Made by a program: the position numbers and the translations under genes
The notes under the pieces: generated by a model
The model's input: the letters and a program-made list of their open reading frames with translations, nothing else
Told to the model about the DNA's origin: nothing
Database searches by the model: none
In this document: positions 41,188 to 49,107 of the stretch, piece by piece
Layout of the letters: each line of letters opens with the position of its first letter
Numbering within the stretch: position 1 is the first letter of the stretch
Assembly (NCBI RefSeq): GCF_014191505.1
Contig: NZ_JACHWS010000002.1
Location: 868,001 to 932,000, forward strand
Direction of reading: 5' to 3'
DNA from: Hoyosella altamirensis
GTDB lineage: Bacteria > Actinomycetota > Actinomycetes > Mycobacteriales > Mycobacteriaceae
Length of the DNA stretch: 64,000 nt

Positions 41188-43185
41188 CTATATGGCTCTC
41201 CACAGCATCCGGGTTACCGTTCCCGCGACCGCTGCGAGTGGGTCATGCCGTCGTAGTTCGCGTGCCTCGGGGGCGGTCTCGGGTGTGCCCTGAAATGAAC
41301 CGAGGTGACTGAGGACCAAACTCGTGCGCGGCGCGAGGGCTTGCGCGGCGTGCAACACGGACCCCGCAGGCACACCTACAGAGTCCCCGCCCTTTTCCAA
41401 GGCCCGAATCACTAGGCTCGCAGCTTGTTCGGGTGCAAGGCGCGGAATACCGCGGTTGGCAGCTTCGCTGGGAGCGATCATTTCGGTTCCCACCAGGGGC
41501 ATCCGGACGGACGTGAAGGTCACGCCGTCGGCGAGCAGATCCCTGCCTGCGATGCGCCCGAATTCTTCGAGGGCAGCCTTTGACGCCAAGTATGCGGAGT
41601 AGCGCGGTGGGTGCCCTTGCAGACCCTGTGTGGATACGTTGATGACGCGGCCGTAACGCTGGTTGATCATGGCGGGAAGCAGCGCGAGCGTGAGACGCAC
41701 GGCTGCAAAGTAATTGAGCGCCATGGTGCGTTCGTAGTCGTGGAAACGGTCAGTCGACAACTGAACGGAACGCCGGATCGATCTGCCTGCATTGTTCACC
41801 AGAACATCGACGGCCCCGAAGTCGTGCAGCACTTGCTTGGCGAGGTCGTCGATGGCGTCATTGTCGGTGAGGTCGCACGGATAGGCGGTAGCCTCGCCGC
41901 CCGCCGCCGCGATCTCGCGGCATAGCTCGCTCAGTTCTTCGGCGCGGCGGGCCACGAGGATTAGGCGCGCGCCGCGTCGCGCCGCCCGGAATGCTGTTGC
42001 CCGGCCAATACCGGAAGATGCACCGGTTATCAGGACAGTGCGTCCCTTGAGCGGATCACGGTGCGATCGTTTGCGGGCCCTGTCCGGATCGAGGTTGTTT
42101 GCCCAGTAGCGGTAGAGAATGTCCGCGTACGTGCGGAGTTCTGGCGCGACGATGCCGCTTCCACTGAGGTGTTGCTGAGTGGCTGTCGTATCAAACTGCA
42201 CTTCACCGAACAGGATCGGCAGCAGGTCTGGGGGTAGACCGATCTCGGTGAGCACCGCCGTCGTCGCGCCTGATGTGCGTGACTTCTTGTGGGACGCGCG
42301 GGCCAGGCGTTTGCTGGAGTCCTGCAAGATCCGGGTGGCAGCGCGGCTGACCGCCCGGGGCGCATTCACTCTGATACGGGGGGCACCAGCAGCTTTCGCG
42401 AACGCGTTGTACACCTCGGTGGTGGATTGCGGCTTCGGGGCGCCTAAGTGATATGTGGTCCCGGAGGGTGCGTCCATGTGCGCAAGATGGTCGATTGCTG
42501 CAGCGACATAGTCGACCGGCACGATGCTCGTCACGCCCACACGTGGGGCGGCGATAGGTAGCTGCGACGGAAAATGCGCGAGACGGGAAAATAGGGGAAA
42601 CAGGTAGTACGGTCCATCGATCTTGTCCATCTCTCCGGTTTGCGAGTCACCGACCACGGCCCCCGGCCGGTAAACGCGGTAGGGCACCTTCCCCTGCTCT
42701 CGGACCAAGCGTTCTGCTTCGTACTTCGTGGCGTGGTAGGGCGAAGGGAAATCCTGGCCGAGATCGAAATCGGACTCCCGGAAGGTTCCTCGATAGTTGC
42801 CTGCAACAGCTATCGAGGAAGTATGGTGCAGCAGCTTTGCGCCGTTGCGTGCCGCGAACTCTATGACGTTGCTCGTACCGGTGACGTTGGCTATGTGGTT
42901 CTGCTCAGCGGATGCCGTCACGTCGTAGAGTGCGCCGAGGTGGAACACATGGTCGTATTCGGGCAGTTTCCGGGCGTCGGTGATGCCCAGTGCGTCGCTG
43001 CTGAGATCACCGATGACCGGCGTGACACGCGAGCTGTCTGGCCACGGTGTCTTCAGTTCGTTAAGTCTCTGAACGGGTTGCGCCCGGACGAGAACGTGGA
43101 CGTGCGCGTCCGTTCTCTGGAGCAGCAAAGGGATGAGGCGTCTCCCGATGAAGCCGGTGCCGCCGGTAACAAAGTAGTTAGGCAT
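41188..43185 (-). CDS. Two-domain fatty acyl-CoA reductase (AcrA1-like)
   Basis: This 665-residue fusion has an N-terminal extended SDR (FVTGGTGFIGRRLIPLLL; catalytic SPYHATKYEAE), as in acyl reductases, and a C-terminal classical SDR from about 395 (VLITGASSGIGRATAF; NNAGRSIRR; YSAYLASKAALEEF). This order and length fit mycobacterial AcrA1 (Rv3391) and FcrA-like enzymes that reduce fatty acyl-CoA to aldehyde or alcohol for wax esters. GGAGG stands 6 bases before the ATG at 43185. The frame upstream to 43254 is not needed. The esterase gene follows at once. Confidence 0.9.
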   Translation of the reverse strand: MPNYFVTGGTGFIGRRLIPLLLQRTDAHVHVLVRAQPVQRLNELKTPWPDSSRVTPVIGDLSSDALGITDARKLPEYDHVFHLGALYDVTASAEQNHIANVTGTSNVIEFAARNGAKLLHHTSSIAVAGNYRGTFRESDFDLGQDFPSPYHATKYEAERLVREQGKVPYRVYRPGAVVGDSQTGEMDKIDGPYYLFPLFSRLAHFPSQLPIAAPRVGVTSIVPVDYVAAAIDHLAHMDAPSGTTYHLGAPKPQSTTEVYNAFAKAAGAPRIRVNAPRAVSRAATRILQDSSKRLARASHKKSRTSGATTAVLTEIGLPPDLLPILFGEVQFDTTATQQHLSGSGIVAPELRTYADILYRYWANNLDPDRARKRSHRDPLKGRTVLITGASSGIGRATAFRAARRGARLILVARRAEELSELCREIAAAGGEATAYPCDLTDNDAIDDLAKQVLHDFGAVDVLVNNAGRSIRRSVQLSTDRFHDYERTMALNYFAAVRLTLALLPAMINQRYGRVINVSTQGLQGHPPRYSAYLASKAALEEFGRIAGRDLLADGVTFTSVRMPLVGTEMIAPSEAANRGIPRLAPEQAASLVIRALEKGGDSVGVPAGSVLHAAQALAPRTSLVLSHLGSFQGTPETAPEARELRRHDPLAAVAGTVTRMLWRAI

Positions 43186-43277
43186 CGCAACCTCCGTTGG
43201 TGCGGCCTCGTAGCCGATGAGTACCAACATAGGTGAGACATCGTGTCTCGGCAATACCTGCTTCCGCGTTTGCGGGG

Positions 43278-44198
43278 CTAGGCGATGACCTCTTTCGCAA
43301 TCAGATCGAGGTGATCAAGATCGGTAAGGTCGAGAACCTGCAGGTAGAAGCGTTCACAGCCTTGTTCGGCGGCCCGGCCGATAACCTCCGCTGCCTCAGC
43401 GGGCGTCCCAGCGACGCCATGCTTGCGCAACTCATCTGGCTCACGCCCGATCGCCGCCGCGCGACGACGGAATTCCGCCTCGTCCCGGCCCACGCACACG
43501 ACTAGCGCAGCGGAGTACACCAAGTCGTCAGGGCTGCGTCCGAGTTCCTCGCACGCATCACGAATTACCGTGAACCGGCTCCGGATACTGTCGATTTCAG
43601 GGAACGCCGCGTTGTATTCATGCCCAAACTGGGCAGCAAGAGCCGGTGTTCGCTTCGGTCCGTTCCCGCCGACGATCACCGGTAGTTGTGACTGCGCAGG
43701 CTTAGGAAGCGCGGGACAGTCGATGAGTTCGTAATGCTCCCCCTTGAAGGTGAACGTCTCGCCAGCGGGCGTGTCCCACATGCCGGTAATCAGGGCTAGC
43801 TGCTCCTCGAGGCGGCCAAACCTCTTACTTGGGAAAGGGATCCCGTAGGCCTTGTGTTCTTCCTCGAACCAGCCTGCCCCGAGGCCGAGCTCAACGCGCC
43901 CACCTGACATCTGGTCTACCTGCGCAACCTGGATCCCGAGGACACCTGGGTGCCGGAACGTTGCCGACGTGACGAGCGTGCCCAAACGGATACGGGACGT
44001 CTCCCGAGCAAGCCCCGCGAGGGTGGTCCAGGCGTCCGTCGGGCCGGGCAGTCCTGATGCGCTGCCCATACTTAGGTAGTGATCGGAGCGGAAAAAGGCA
44101 TCAAAACCGAGGTCTTCAGTTGCTTTAGCGATCGCTAGGAGGTCGTCGTAAGTAGCGCCCTGCTGGGGTTCAGTGAAAATACGAAAATCAAGCGGCAT
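43278..44198 (-). CDS. LLM-class F420-dependent oxidoreductase
   Basis: This 306-residue luciferase-like protein has LDFRIFTEPQQGATYDDLL, the substrate-channel FFRSDHYLSMG, RIRLGTLVTSATFRHPGVL and GRVELGLGAGWFEEEH, a pattern typical of F420-dependent (rather than FMN) LLM enzymes of Mycobacteriales. F420 use is inferred from the family. The C-terminal region ends with YLQVLDLTDLDHLDLI. Upstream is a large inverted repeat. The reaction is unknown; relatives reduce many cofactors and xenobiotics. Confidence 0.88.
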   Translation of the reverse strand: MPLDFRIFTEPQQGATYDDLLAIAKATEDLGFDAFFRSDHYLSMGSASGLPGPTDAWTTLAGLARETSRIRLGTLVTSATFRHPGVLGIQVAQVDQMSGGRVELGLGAGWFEEEHKAYGIPFPSKRFGRLEEQLALITGMWDTPAGETFTFKGEHYELIDCPALPKPAQSQLPVIVGGNGPKRTPALAAQFGHEYNAAFPEIDSIRSRFTVIRDACEELGRSPDDLVYSAALVVCVGRDEAEFRRRAAAIGREPDELRKHGVAGTPAEAAEVIGRAAEQGCERFYLQVLDLTDLDHLDLIAKEVIA

Positions 44199-44241
44199 GT
44201 CTATAGCGTTCCATATGCGCCGAAATCCTCAACCGAGTGCA

Positions 44242-44301
44242 CGTAGTGTGCACGTTCTCGCAGTGCCGAGACGCGCTTCTTGCACGAATGTGCACACTAC
44301 G
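44242..44301. repeat. Large inverted repeat with embedded GTGCAC boxes
   Basis: Sixteen-base arms (44242-44257 and 44286-44301) differ at a single base; the inner core GTAGTGTGCAC / GTGCACACTAC is perfect. The loop is 28 bases. It lies between the stop of the NAD-binding gene and the start of the LLM gene, so it may be a terminator, a paired operator or a leader hairpin. Confidence 0.6.
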
Positions 44302-44315
44302 CGAATGCCGCGACG

Positions 44316-44978
44316 CTAGCTCACCTGCTCGACCGCCTCTCCGAAAGGTGTCTCGCCCTCGGTGAGCATCAGCACTTTGTGCGCTGTGCCCGGTGCGTGC
44401 AGCAGTTCGGCGATCACTAGTGCGACGTCTTCGCGGGTGACGTCCCCTTTTGGGATAGTCGGTTCCGCCAAGTTGACCAGCCCAGTCGCTGTGTTGTCGG
44501 TCAGCCGCCCGGGCCGAAGTATCGTCCACTCGAGATCACCGCGCCGGACAAGGTCAGATTCGGCTGCGGACTTCGCCTTCAAGTAGGCGGCCCACACCTC
44601 CTCGGCGTCGTCGGGGATTGGCTCACCCGCACCGAACGCCGAAATCTGGATGAACCGCTTTACCCCCGCCGCTTCAGCAGCGTCAGCAAGAAGCACGGCC
44701 GCTGCTCGGTCGACGGTATCTTTGCGGGCCACACCACTGCCCGGTCCTGCACCAGCAGCGAAAACCGTTGCATCGGCGCCGCTGAGAACTGCGGTGACGT
44801 CTTCGACGGAGGCGGATTCGAGATCGATGGCTGCTGGCTCTCCGCCCGCGGCGCGAACGTCGGCACCATGTTCGGGATTGCGAATCAGCCCCACTGCCTG
44901 CACACCTCGCTCATCGAGAAGGCGCGTGAGGTGTAGGGCAATCTGACCGTGGCCGCCGGCAATGATGACTCGCTGCAT
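44316..44978 (-). CDS. NAD(P)-binding atypical SDR protein
   Basis: This 220-residue single Rossmann-domain protein has IIAGGHGQIALHLTRLL as dinucleotide loop (GGxGxxA, a variant of GxxGxxG), then VGLIRNPEH, ATVFAAGAG and WTILRPGRLTDN. It belongs to the NAD(P)-binding 10 / NmrA-like group that often senses or reduces quinones. There is no YxxxK motif; ayLKAKSAAE may substitute. A 17-base palindrome sits about 45 bases before its start. Confidence 0.87.
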   Translation of the reverse strand: MQRVIIAGGHGQIALHLTRLLDERGVQAVGLIRNPEHGADVRAAGGEPAAIDLESASVEDVTAVLSGADATVFAAGAGPGSGVARKDTVDRAAAVLLADAAEAAGVKRFIQISAFGAGEPIPDDAEEVWAAYLKAKSAAESDLVRRGDLEWTILRPGRLTDNTATGLVNLAEPTIPKGDVTREDVALVIAELLHAPGTAHKVLMLTEGETPFGEAVEQVS

Positions 44979-45020
44979 GACCCCACCCTAGCCGTCGTGC
45001 GGTGACACCGTCTTAGGAGA

Positions 45021-45037
45021 TTTAGCGAAACGCTAAA
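45021..45037. promoter_or_regulatory. Palindrome upstream of the NAD(P)-binding gene
   Basis: TTTAGCG-AAA-CGCTAAA is a perfect 7+7 dyad, lying 43 bases before the ATG at 44978 and just after the stop of the response-regulator gene. It could be an operator, or a terminator for the kinase operon; there is no T-run. Confidence 0.45.
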
Positions 45038-45068
45038 ACGGGAAATCGGCATTGTCTACCGCCGCGTG

Positions 45069-45747
45069 TTACGTCCCAATCCAGTGGTATCGGCGTTCGG
45101 GACGGCCCGCTGTTCCGTACTTCAGCCGCACTTCCGCTGTGCCTGATTCCGCGAAATGCTCGAGGTACCGGCGTGCGCTCACTCGAGAAAGCCCCGTGCT
45201 CGCCGCGCATTCCGTCGCGGACAGGTCGTCATCGGCGCTGTGCAGGGCGTCGCGAACGAGCTCGGCAGTCTGCACGCTCATTCCTTTCGGCATTATCTCG
45301 GGCGTCGTAGGCGCACCGAAGACACGGTCGATGTCGGACTGGTCGGCGATATCAGCGGTATCAAATGTGTTGCAGCTCGTTTCGCTGCTGCTGGTAGTGC
45401 AGCAACCGTTCTCGCAGTGTCGACCATTCGAACGGTTTGATGATGTAGTGAGCCACCCCGCCGCGCAGCGCGGTGCGAATTGTCTCAGCGTCACGAGCAG
45501 CCGTGATGATCAGGACATCGACGGGGTTGTCGCTGCTGCGTAGTCGCCGAAGCACATCGATCCCGCTCAGGTCCGGCATGTACACGTCGAGCAGGACAAG
45601 ATCGGGTGCGAGTTCGTCGACCATCGTCAGGGCGGCCGTACCCGTGTGTGCGACACCCACGACGGTGAAGCCAGGCACTCGTTCGACCATGCCGCGGTGC
45701 ACGCGCGCGACCATGAAGTCATCGTCTACGACCAGAACTCGGATCAC
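45069..45747 (-). pseudogene. CitB/DctR-type response regulator, frameshifted
   Basis: The receiver domain (frame 45747-45361) is complete: acidic pocket VVDDD, phospho-acceptor Asp54 in LVLLDVYMPD, Thr in LIITAAR and Lys104 in IIKPFEW. It runs out of frame after QRNELQHI. The output half continues in another frame (to 45069) with DTADIADQSDIDRVFG, then an HTH (LSATECAASTGLSRVSARRYLEH) and YGTAGRPERRYHW, as in CitB/MalR-type regulators. Removing one T from the TTT at about 45364-45366 joins the two. As written, the protein lacks its DNA-binding domain. The start overlaps the kinase stop by 4 bases. It should control the divergent tct operon. Confidence 0.85.
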
Positions 45748-47372
45748 CGGTTCTCCTTCCTCGACCCGGAGTCATCCGCCGGGGTCCTCGGCAGGCGGGC
45801 GGTGAACTCTGCACCCCAAGGTGCGGAACTCGTACCTTCTGCCCCGGACCGGACCGTGACGGACCCACCGCGCCGGGCGCAGATCACTTGCGTCAGCGCA
45901 AGCCCGTAGCCACGGGCGCGGGACTGACTATCCTTAGTGGAGTATCCGCGTTCGAAAATCTTCGCGTGCTGATCCTCCGGGATTCCCGGCCCCGTGTCGC
46001 GGACCCGCACACTTACGGCCCCGGCATGTTCGGCGAGAGTCACTTCCACCTGCCCGGGGCCGCTGTGTTGCGACAGGGCGTCGAGCGCGTTGTCGATGAG
46101 GTTTCCGACCACAGTGACGACATCAGCGACAAGGCGGTCGGGGAGCGGGCTGAGCGCCGACTCATCAGACACGGTGAGCGTGCTGCCCTGCTCGGCTGCG
46201 AGGCTGGTTTTCGCGATCAGTAACGCCGCCACAGCGGGATCCTGGATCAGAAATTTCACGCTATCTGTGAGTTGCGCACGCGTCCCGCCGACCTTGCGGA
46301 CGTAGTTCTGAACCTCGTCGTGCTCGCCAAGTTCGAGCAGCCCCGAGATCACGTGAAGCTGGTTACTGAACTCGTGTGCTTGTGCGCGCAGAGCATCGGT
46401 CGTCGTTTTCGACACCGCAAGTTCGCTTTGCAGCGCGAGCAGATCCGTCCGGTCACGCATCGTCGTGACCGATCCGGCCGGGGCACCCGCCTCCGTCAGC
46501 GGCATCCGGTTGAGCGTGATCACGCGATCACGTACCGCAATGACCTGTTCCCCCTGGGGTTCATCGGAGATGAGCGCGGTCTGCAACTCCGGGTCGAGAC
46601 CGAGATCTGAGATCGTGCGCCCGGTGGCATCGGGTGGCAGCCCCAACAGTTCGCGAGCAGATTCGCTGACCACCGTGATTCGTCCTGCACCATCCAGGCC
46701 CAGCACGCCTTCGCGGATACCGTGCAGCATTGCTTCGCGATGGCGGACGAGCCGCGTGATCGCATCCGGTTCCAGCCCGAGAGTCTGACGTTTGACCCGG
46801 CGTGACAGTAACAACGAGCCCGCGAAGCCAATGAGACCCGCGATGGCGAGATACGAAAGGATGCCTGGTGCGGCGGTGATCAGACGCTGCCCGATCGTGG
46901 GAACGGCCCGGCCAGCCGCAACGATGCCGATTACAGCTCCGTCAGCAATCACGGGGACATGCGCGGCGATGTAAGCAACGTTGTTGTGCTCCATAGAGCC
47001 GGACCATGCGCGTCCGTCTAACACCGGGCTCGGACCGACCTCAAAGCGGCGCTCGAGGTCGCTCGGATCGGGCGATGCGTAGATGCGAAGATCTGGGTCG
47101 GCGATGATGACGAAATCTGCGCCGGACAAAGTGCGGAGGCTCTCACCCGCCGGTGGCAGCAGCCCACGCTGCGCAGGGTCGGCGATTCCAATACGAATCG
47201 TTTCGGTCGATGCGCCCGTCTCGGCGATCGCGCTCATCCGGCGGCCCTCGGATTGCCGGAATGCCGCATCGAACTGAGCCAGCGCTACCCCGGTCACGAC
47301 GATGAGCACGATCATGATGATCGTCAACTGGAGGGCGAGGAACTGCCCGGCGAGCGTAAGCCTGGGGCGCAC
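45744..47372 (-). CDS. CitA/DcuS-like sensor histidine kinase
   Basis: This 542-residue kinase has membrane segment 1 at about 13-32, a periplasmic-side PAS-like sensor (about 35-165, IVAAGRAVPTI), segment 2 at about 170-190, a cytoplasmic PAS (210-310), the H-box ALRAQAHEFSNQLHVISGLL with His333, N-box NLIDNALDAL, and G-boxes DTGPGIP and GYGLALT. CitA-family kinases bind citrate or C4-dicarboxylates directly. The GTG start is divergent from tctC, so it most likely senses the tricarboxylate carried by that system. The coupled regulator gene is frameshifted. Confidence 0.92.
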   Translation of the reverse strand: MRPRLTLAGQFLALQLTIIMIVLIVVTGVALAQFDAAFRQSEGRRMSAIAETGASTETIRIGIADPAQRGLLPPAGESLRTLSGADFVIIADPDLRIYASPDPSDLERRFEVGPSPVLDGRAWSGSMEHNNVAYIAAHVPVIADGAVIGIVAAGRAVPTIGQRLITAAPGILSYLAIAGLIGFAGSLLLSRRVKRQTLGLEPDAITRLVRHREAMLHGIREGVLGLDGAGRITVVSESARELLGLPPDATGRTISDLGLDPELQTALISDEPQGEQVIAVRDRVITLNRMPLTEAGAPAGSVTTMRDRTDLLALQSELAVSKTTTDALRAQAHEFSNQLHVISGLLELGEHDEVQNYVRKVGGTRAQLTDSVKFLIQDPAVAALLIAKTSLAAEQGSTLTVSDESALSPLPDRLVADVVTVVGNLIDNALDALSQHSGPGQVEVTLAEHAGAVSVRVRDTGPGIPEDQHAKIFERGYSTKDSQSRARGYGLALTQVICARRGGSVTVRSGAEGTSSAPWGAEFTARLPRTPADDSGSRKENR

Positions 47373-47436
47373 GAGCCGAGACTCTCACATTTCCGCCATC
47401 TCAGGCGAGCATCTCGCGTGAACAATACGACCACAA

Positions 47437-47451
47437 TGTTCGTTACGAACA
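47437..47451. promoter_or_regulatory. Palindrome in the kinase-tct intergenic region
   Basis: TGTTCG-TTA-CGAACA is a perfect 6+6 dyad between the divergent promoters, a plausible site for the response regulator. Confidence 0.5.
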
Positions 47452-47479
47452 GTGGTCCGAACTACTTACACAATATTCA

Positions 47480-47495
47480 CGTGACCCAGCTCACG
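47480..47495. promoter_or_regulatory. CRP/GlxR-like site 1
   Basis: GTGA-CCCAGC-TCAC keeps both half-sites of the CRP/GlxR consensus (TGTGA-N6-TCACA) except for the outermost base on each side. It lies 47 bases before the tctC start. Confidence 0.55.
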
Positions 47496-47504
47496 GCGTG
47501 ACGA

Positions 47505-47520
47505 TGTGAAGCGCATCACA
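47505..47520. promoter_or_regulatory. CRP/GlxR-like site 2
   Basis: TGTGA-AGCGCA-TCACA is a perfect match to the CRP/GlxR consensus, 21 bases before the tctC ATG and close to its GGGAG ribosome site. Bound this near the start it could repress; site 1 further up could activate. Confidence 0.65.
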
Positions 47521-47541
47521 AGTCCACGTTGGGAGTTCGGA

Positions 47542-48558
47542 ATGAGGAAACGCCTGGCCTTCCCCCTTTGTGTGGTGGCTGCGTTCGCTGTGTTCAGCGC
47601 GACCGCCTGCACAGAAGCGGAAGTCTCTGAAGACGGTGCGTGGTCGCCTTCCCAGCCCATCGAAATGGTCGCCCCCGCGGCCACCGGCGGTGGCTGGGAC
47701 ACACTCGCACGAACTAGTACGAGGCTGCTCGATGAGGCGGGTCTCGCCGACAAGCAGTTCCGCGTCATCAACAAGCCTGGTGCGGGAGGCGCAATCGGAT
47801 GGGCGTACATGGCCGCTCATTCCGGTGACCCGCACAAACTCTTCGTCACAAGTCCACCCATGCTGCTTGTCCCGATGACGGGTCAGGCACAAAACGAGTA
47901 CACCGAGTACACGCCGATTGCCCGACTCGCGACCGACTACATGGTGTACGTCGTTCCAGGAAACTCGCCGATCACGTCCTTCGACGAGGCAGCAGAACAG
48001 CTCCGCTCGCGCCCGCAATCTTTCGCTGTAGCGGGCGGGTCGTCACCCGGAAGCATGGACCACGTCGCCGTCGCGGGGGCGTCGCTCGCCGTCGGTGCGG
48101 ATCCAACGGAGCTCAACTACGTCGCCTTCAACGGTGGCGGCGAAGCGATGACAGCGCTACTTGGCGGTCACGTCGATATGGGCGTCACTGGTGGCGGTGA
48201 GGCAACCGGCCTGATTGAGAGCGGAAAGATACGGGCCCTGGCGGTTTCCGCGCCGGAACGCGTCGAGTCGATGCCCGACGTCCCCACGCTCACTGAGCTG
48301 GGCTACGACTTCACATTCGATATCTGGCGCGGCGTGATGGCTCCCGGTGATCTGACCGATGCTCAGATCGAATACTACGAAAACCTGTTCAGCCAGCTCG
48401 TGGAACTTGAATCCTGGAAGGTCGAATCTGCACAGCTGGGGTGGGTGGATTCGTACCTCGGCTCCGCGGACTTCGCGCAGTTCCTTGACGAAACCAACGA
48501 TGAGTTCGCGGAAATCCTTGACGAGGTCGGCCTGGCGAGGAACGCGGGGACGTCATGA
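47542..48558 (+). CDS. tctC: TctC-type substrate-binding lipoprotein
   Basis: This 338-residue solute-binding protein for a tripartite tricarboxylate transporter has a signal peptide with lipobox FSATAC. IEMVAPAATGGGWDTLARTSTRLL, NKPGAGGAIGWAYM and GSSPGSMDHVAVAGA follow, as in TctC/BugT proteins that bind citrate or related carboxylates. The ATG at 47542 is used, with GGGAG 7 bases upstream; the earlier start at 47506 overlaps the CRP-like site. It overlaps tctB by 4 bases. It delivers substrate to TctAB outside the membrane. Confidence 0.93.
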   Translation: MRKRLAFPLCVVAAFAVFSATACTEAEVSEDGAWSPSQPIEMVAPAATGGGWDTLARTSTRLLDEAGLADKQFRVINKPGAGGAIGWAYMAAHSGDPHKLFVTSPPMLLVPMTGQAQNEYTEYTPIARLATDYMVYVVPGNSPITSFDEAAEQLRSRPQSFAVAGGSSPGSMDHVAVAGASLAVGADPTELNYVAFNGGGEAMTALLGGHVDMGVTGGGEATGLIESGKIRALAVSAPERVESMPDVPTLTELGYDFTFDIWRGVMAPGDLTDAQIEYYENLFSQLVELESWKVESAQLGWVDSYLGSADFAQFLDETNDEFAEILDEVGLARNAGTS

Positions 48559-49094
48559 AGAGTTTCACATTCAATCAGCGGACGCTCGCGATCGCGGTAG
48601 GTGCGCTCGCGCTGGTCTACACGTTCTTCGCCACGCAGATCTCGGAGTTCACCGCGGTCGAGGTGCCCGTTCAGCCTTCCACATTGCCGAAGGGGCTCGG
48701 CGCCGTGCTCTTGCTGCTGGCTGCGGTGCTGTTCTTCCAGCGCGGGGAGCCGAAGTCGGTGGCACAAGCCGCGGTCCCCGCGGTCGTGAAAGCACGGGCG
48801 GCGGCGACGGAAGCTGTTGCAGCTGAGGACGAGGGGCCCCGCCTGGGCCGTACCGGAAATCAGGCGTACGAGATTGGATTGTTCGTTGCGTCGATGTGCT
48901 TGTACGCCTTCGCGTTCGAGCGTCTCGGTTTCATCATCGCGACCGCCGCGTATGTCTTCCTCGTCGCTTGGTACCTCGGATACAAGCGGCACCTCGTGAA
49001 CGCGATCGTGAGCATCGCCGTCCCGCTCATTCTCTACCTGAGCATCACCACAGGACTCGGTGTGGCGCTGCCAACCGGCGTCCTGCCCTTCTGA
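48555..49094 (+). CDS. tctB: TctB-type small membrane subunit
   Basis: This 179-residue protein has four membrane segments (about 11-29, 52-69, 105-123, and 128-172 as two), with an Ala/Glu-rich cytoplasmic linker (VKARAAATEAVAAEDEG) between the second and third. This fits TctB, the small subunit of tripartite tricarboxylate transporters. The ATG overlaps the tctC stop, and tctA starts 13 bases after its end. Confidence 0.9.
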   Translation: MKSFTFNQRTLAIAVGALALVYTFFATQISEFTAVEVPVQPSTLPKGLGAVLLLLAAVLFFQRGEPKSVAQAAVPAVVKARAAATEAVAAEDEGPRLGRTGNQAYEIGLFVASMCLYAFAFERLGFIIATAAYVFLVAWYLGYKRHLVNAIVSIAVPLILYLSITTGLGVALPTGVLPF

Positions 49095-49107
49095 TCAGGA
49101 CACTCTC

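Noticed and set aside
44242-44301. Large inverted repeat as insertion-sequence ends
   Set aside because: The arms are only 28 bases apart with no transposase between, so an IS is excluded.
45361-45370. Programmed frameshift in the response regulator
   Set aside because: TTT followed by GAT is not a known slippery site and the zero-frame stop is immediate; mutation or error is simpler.
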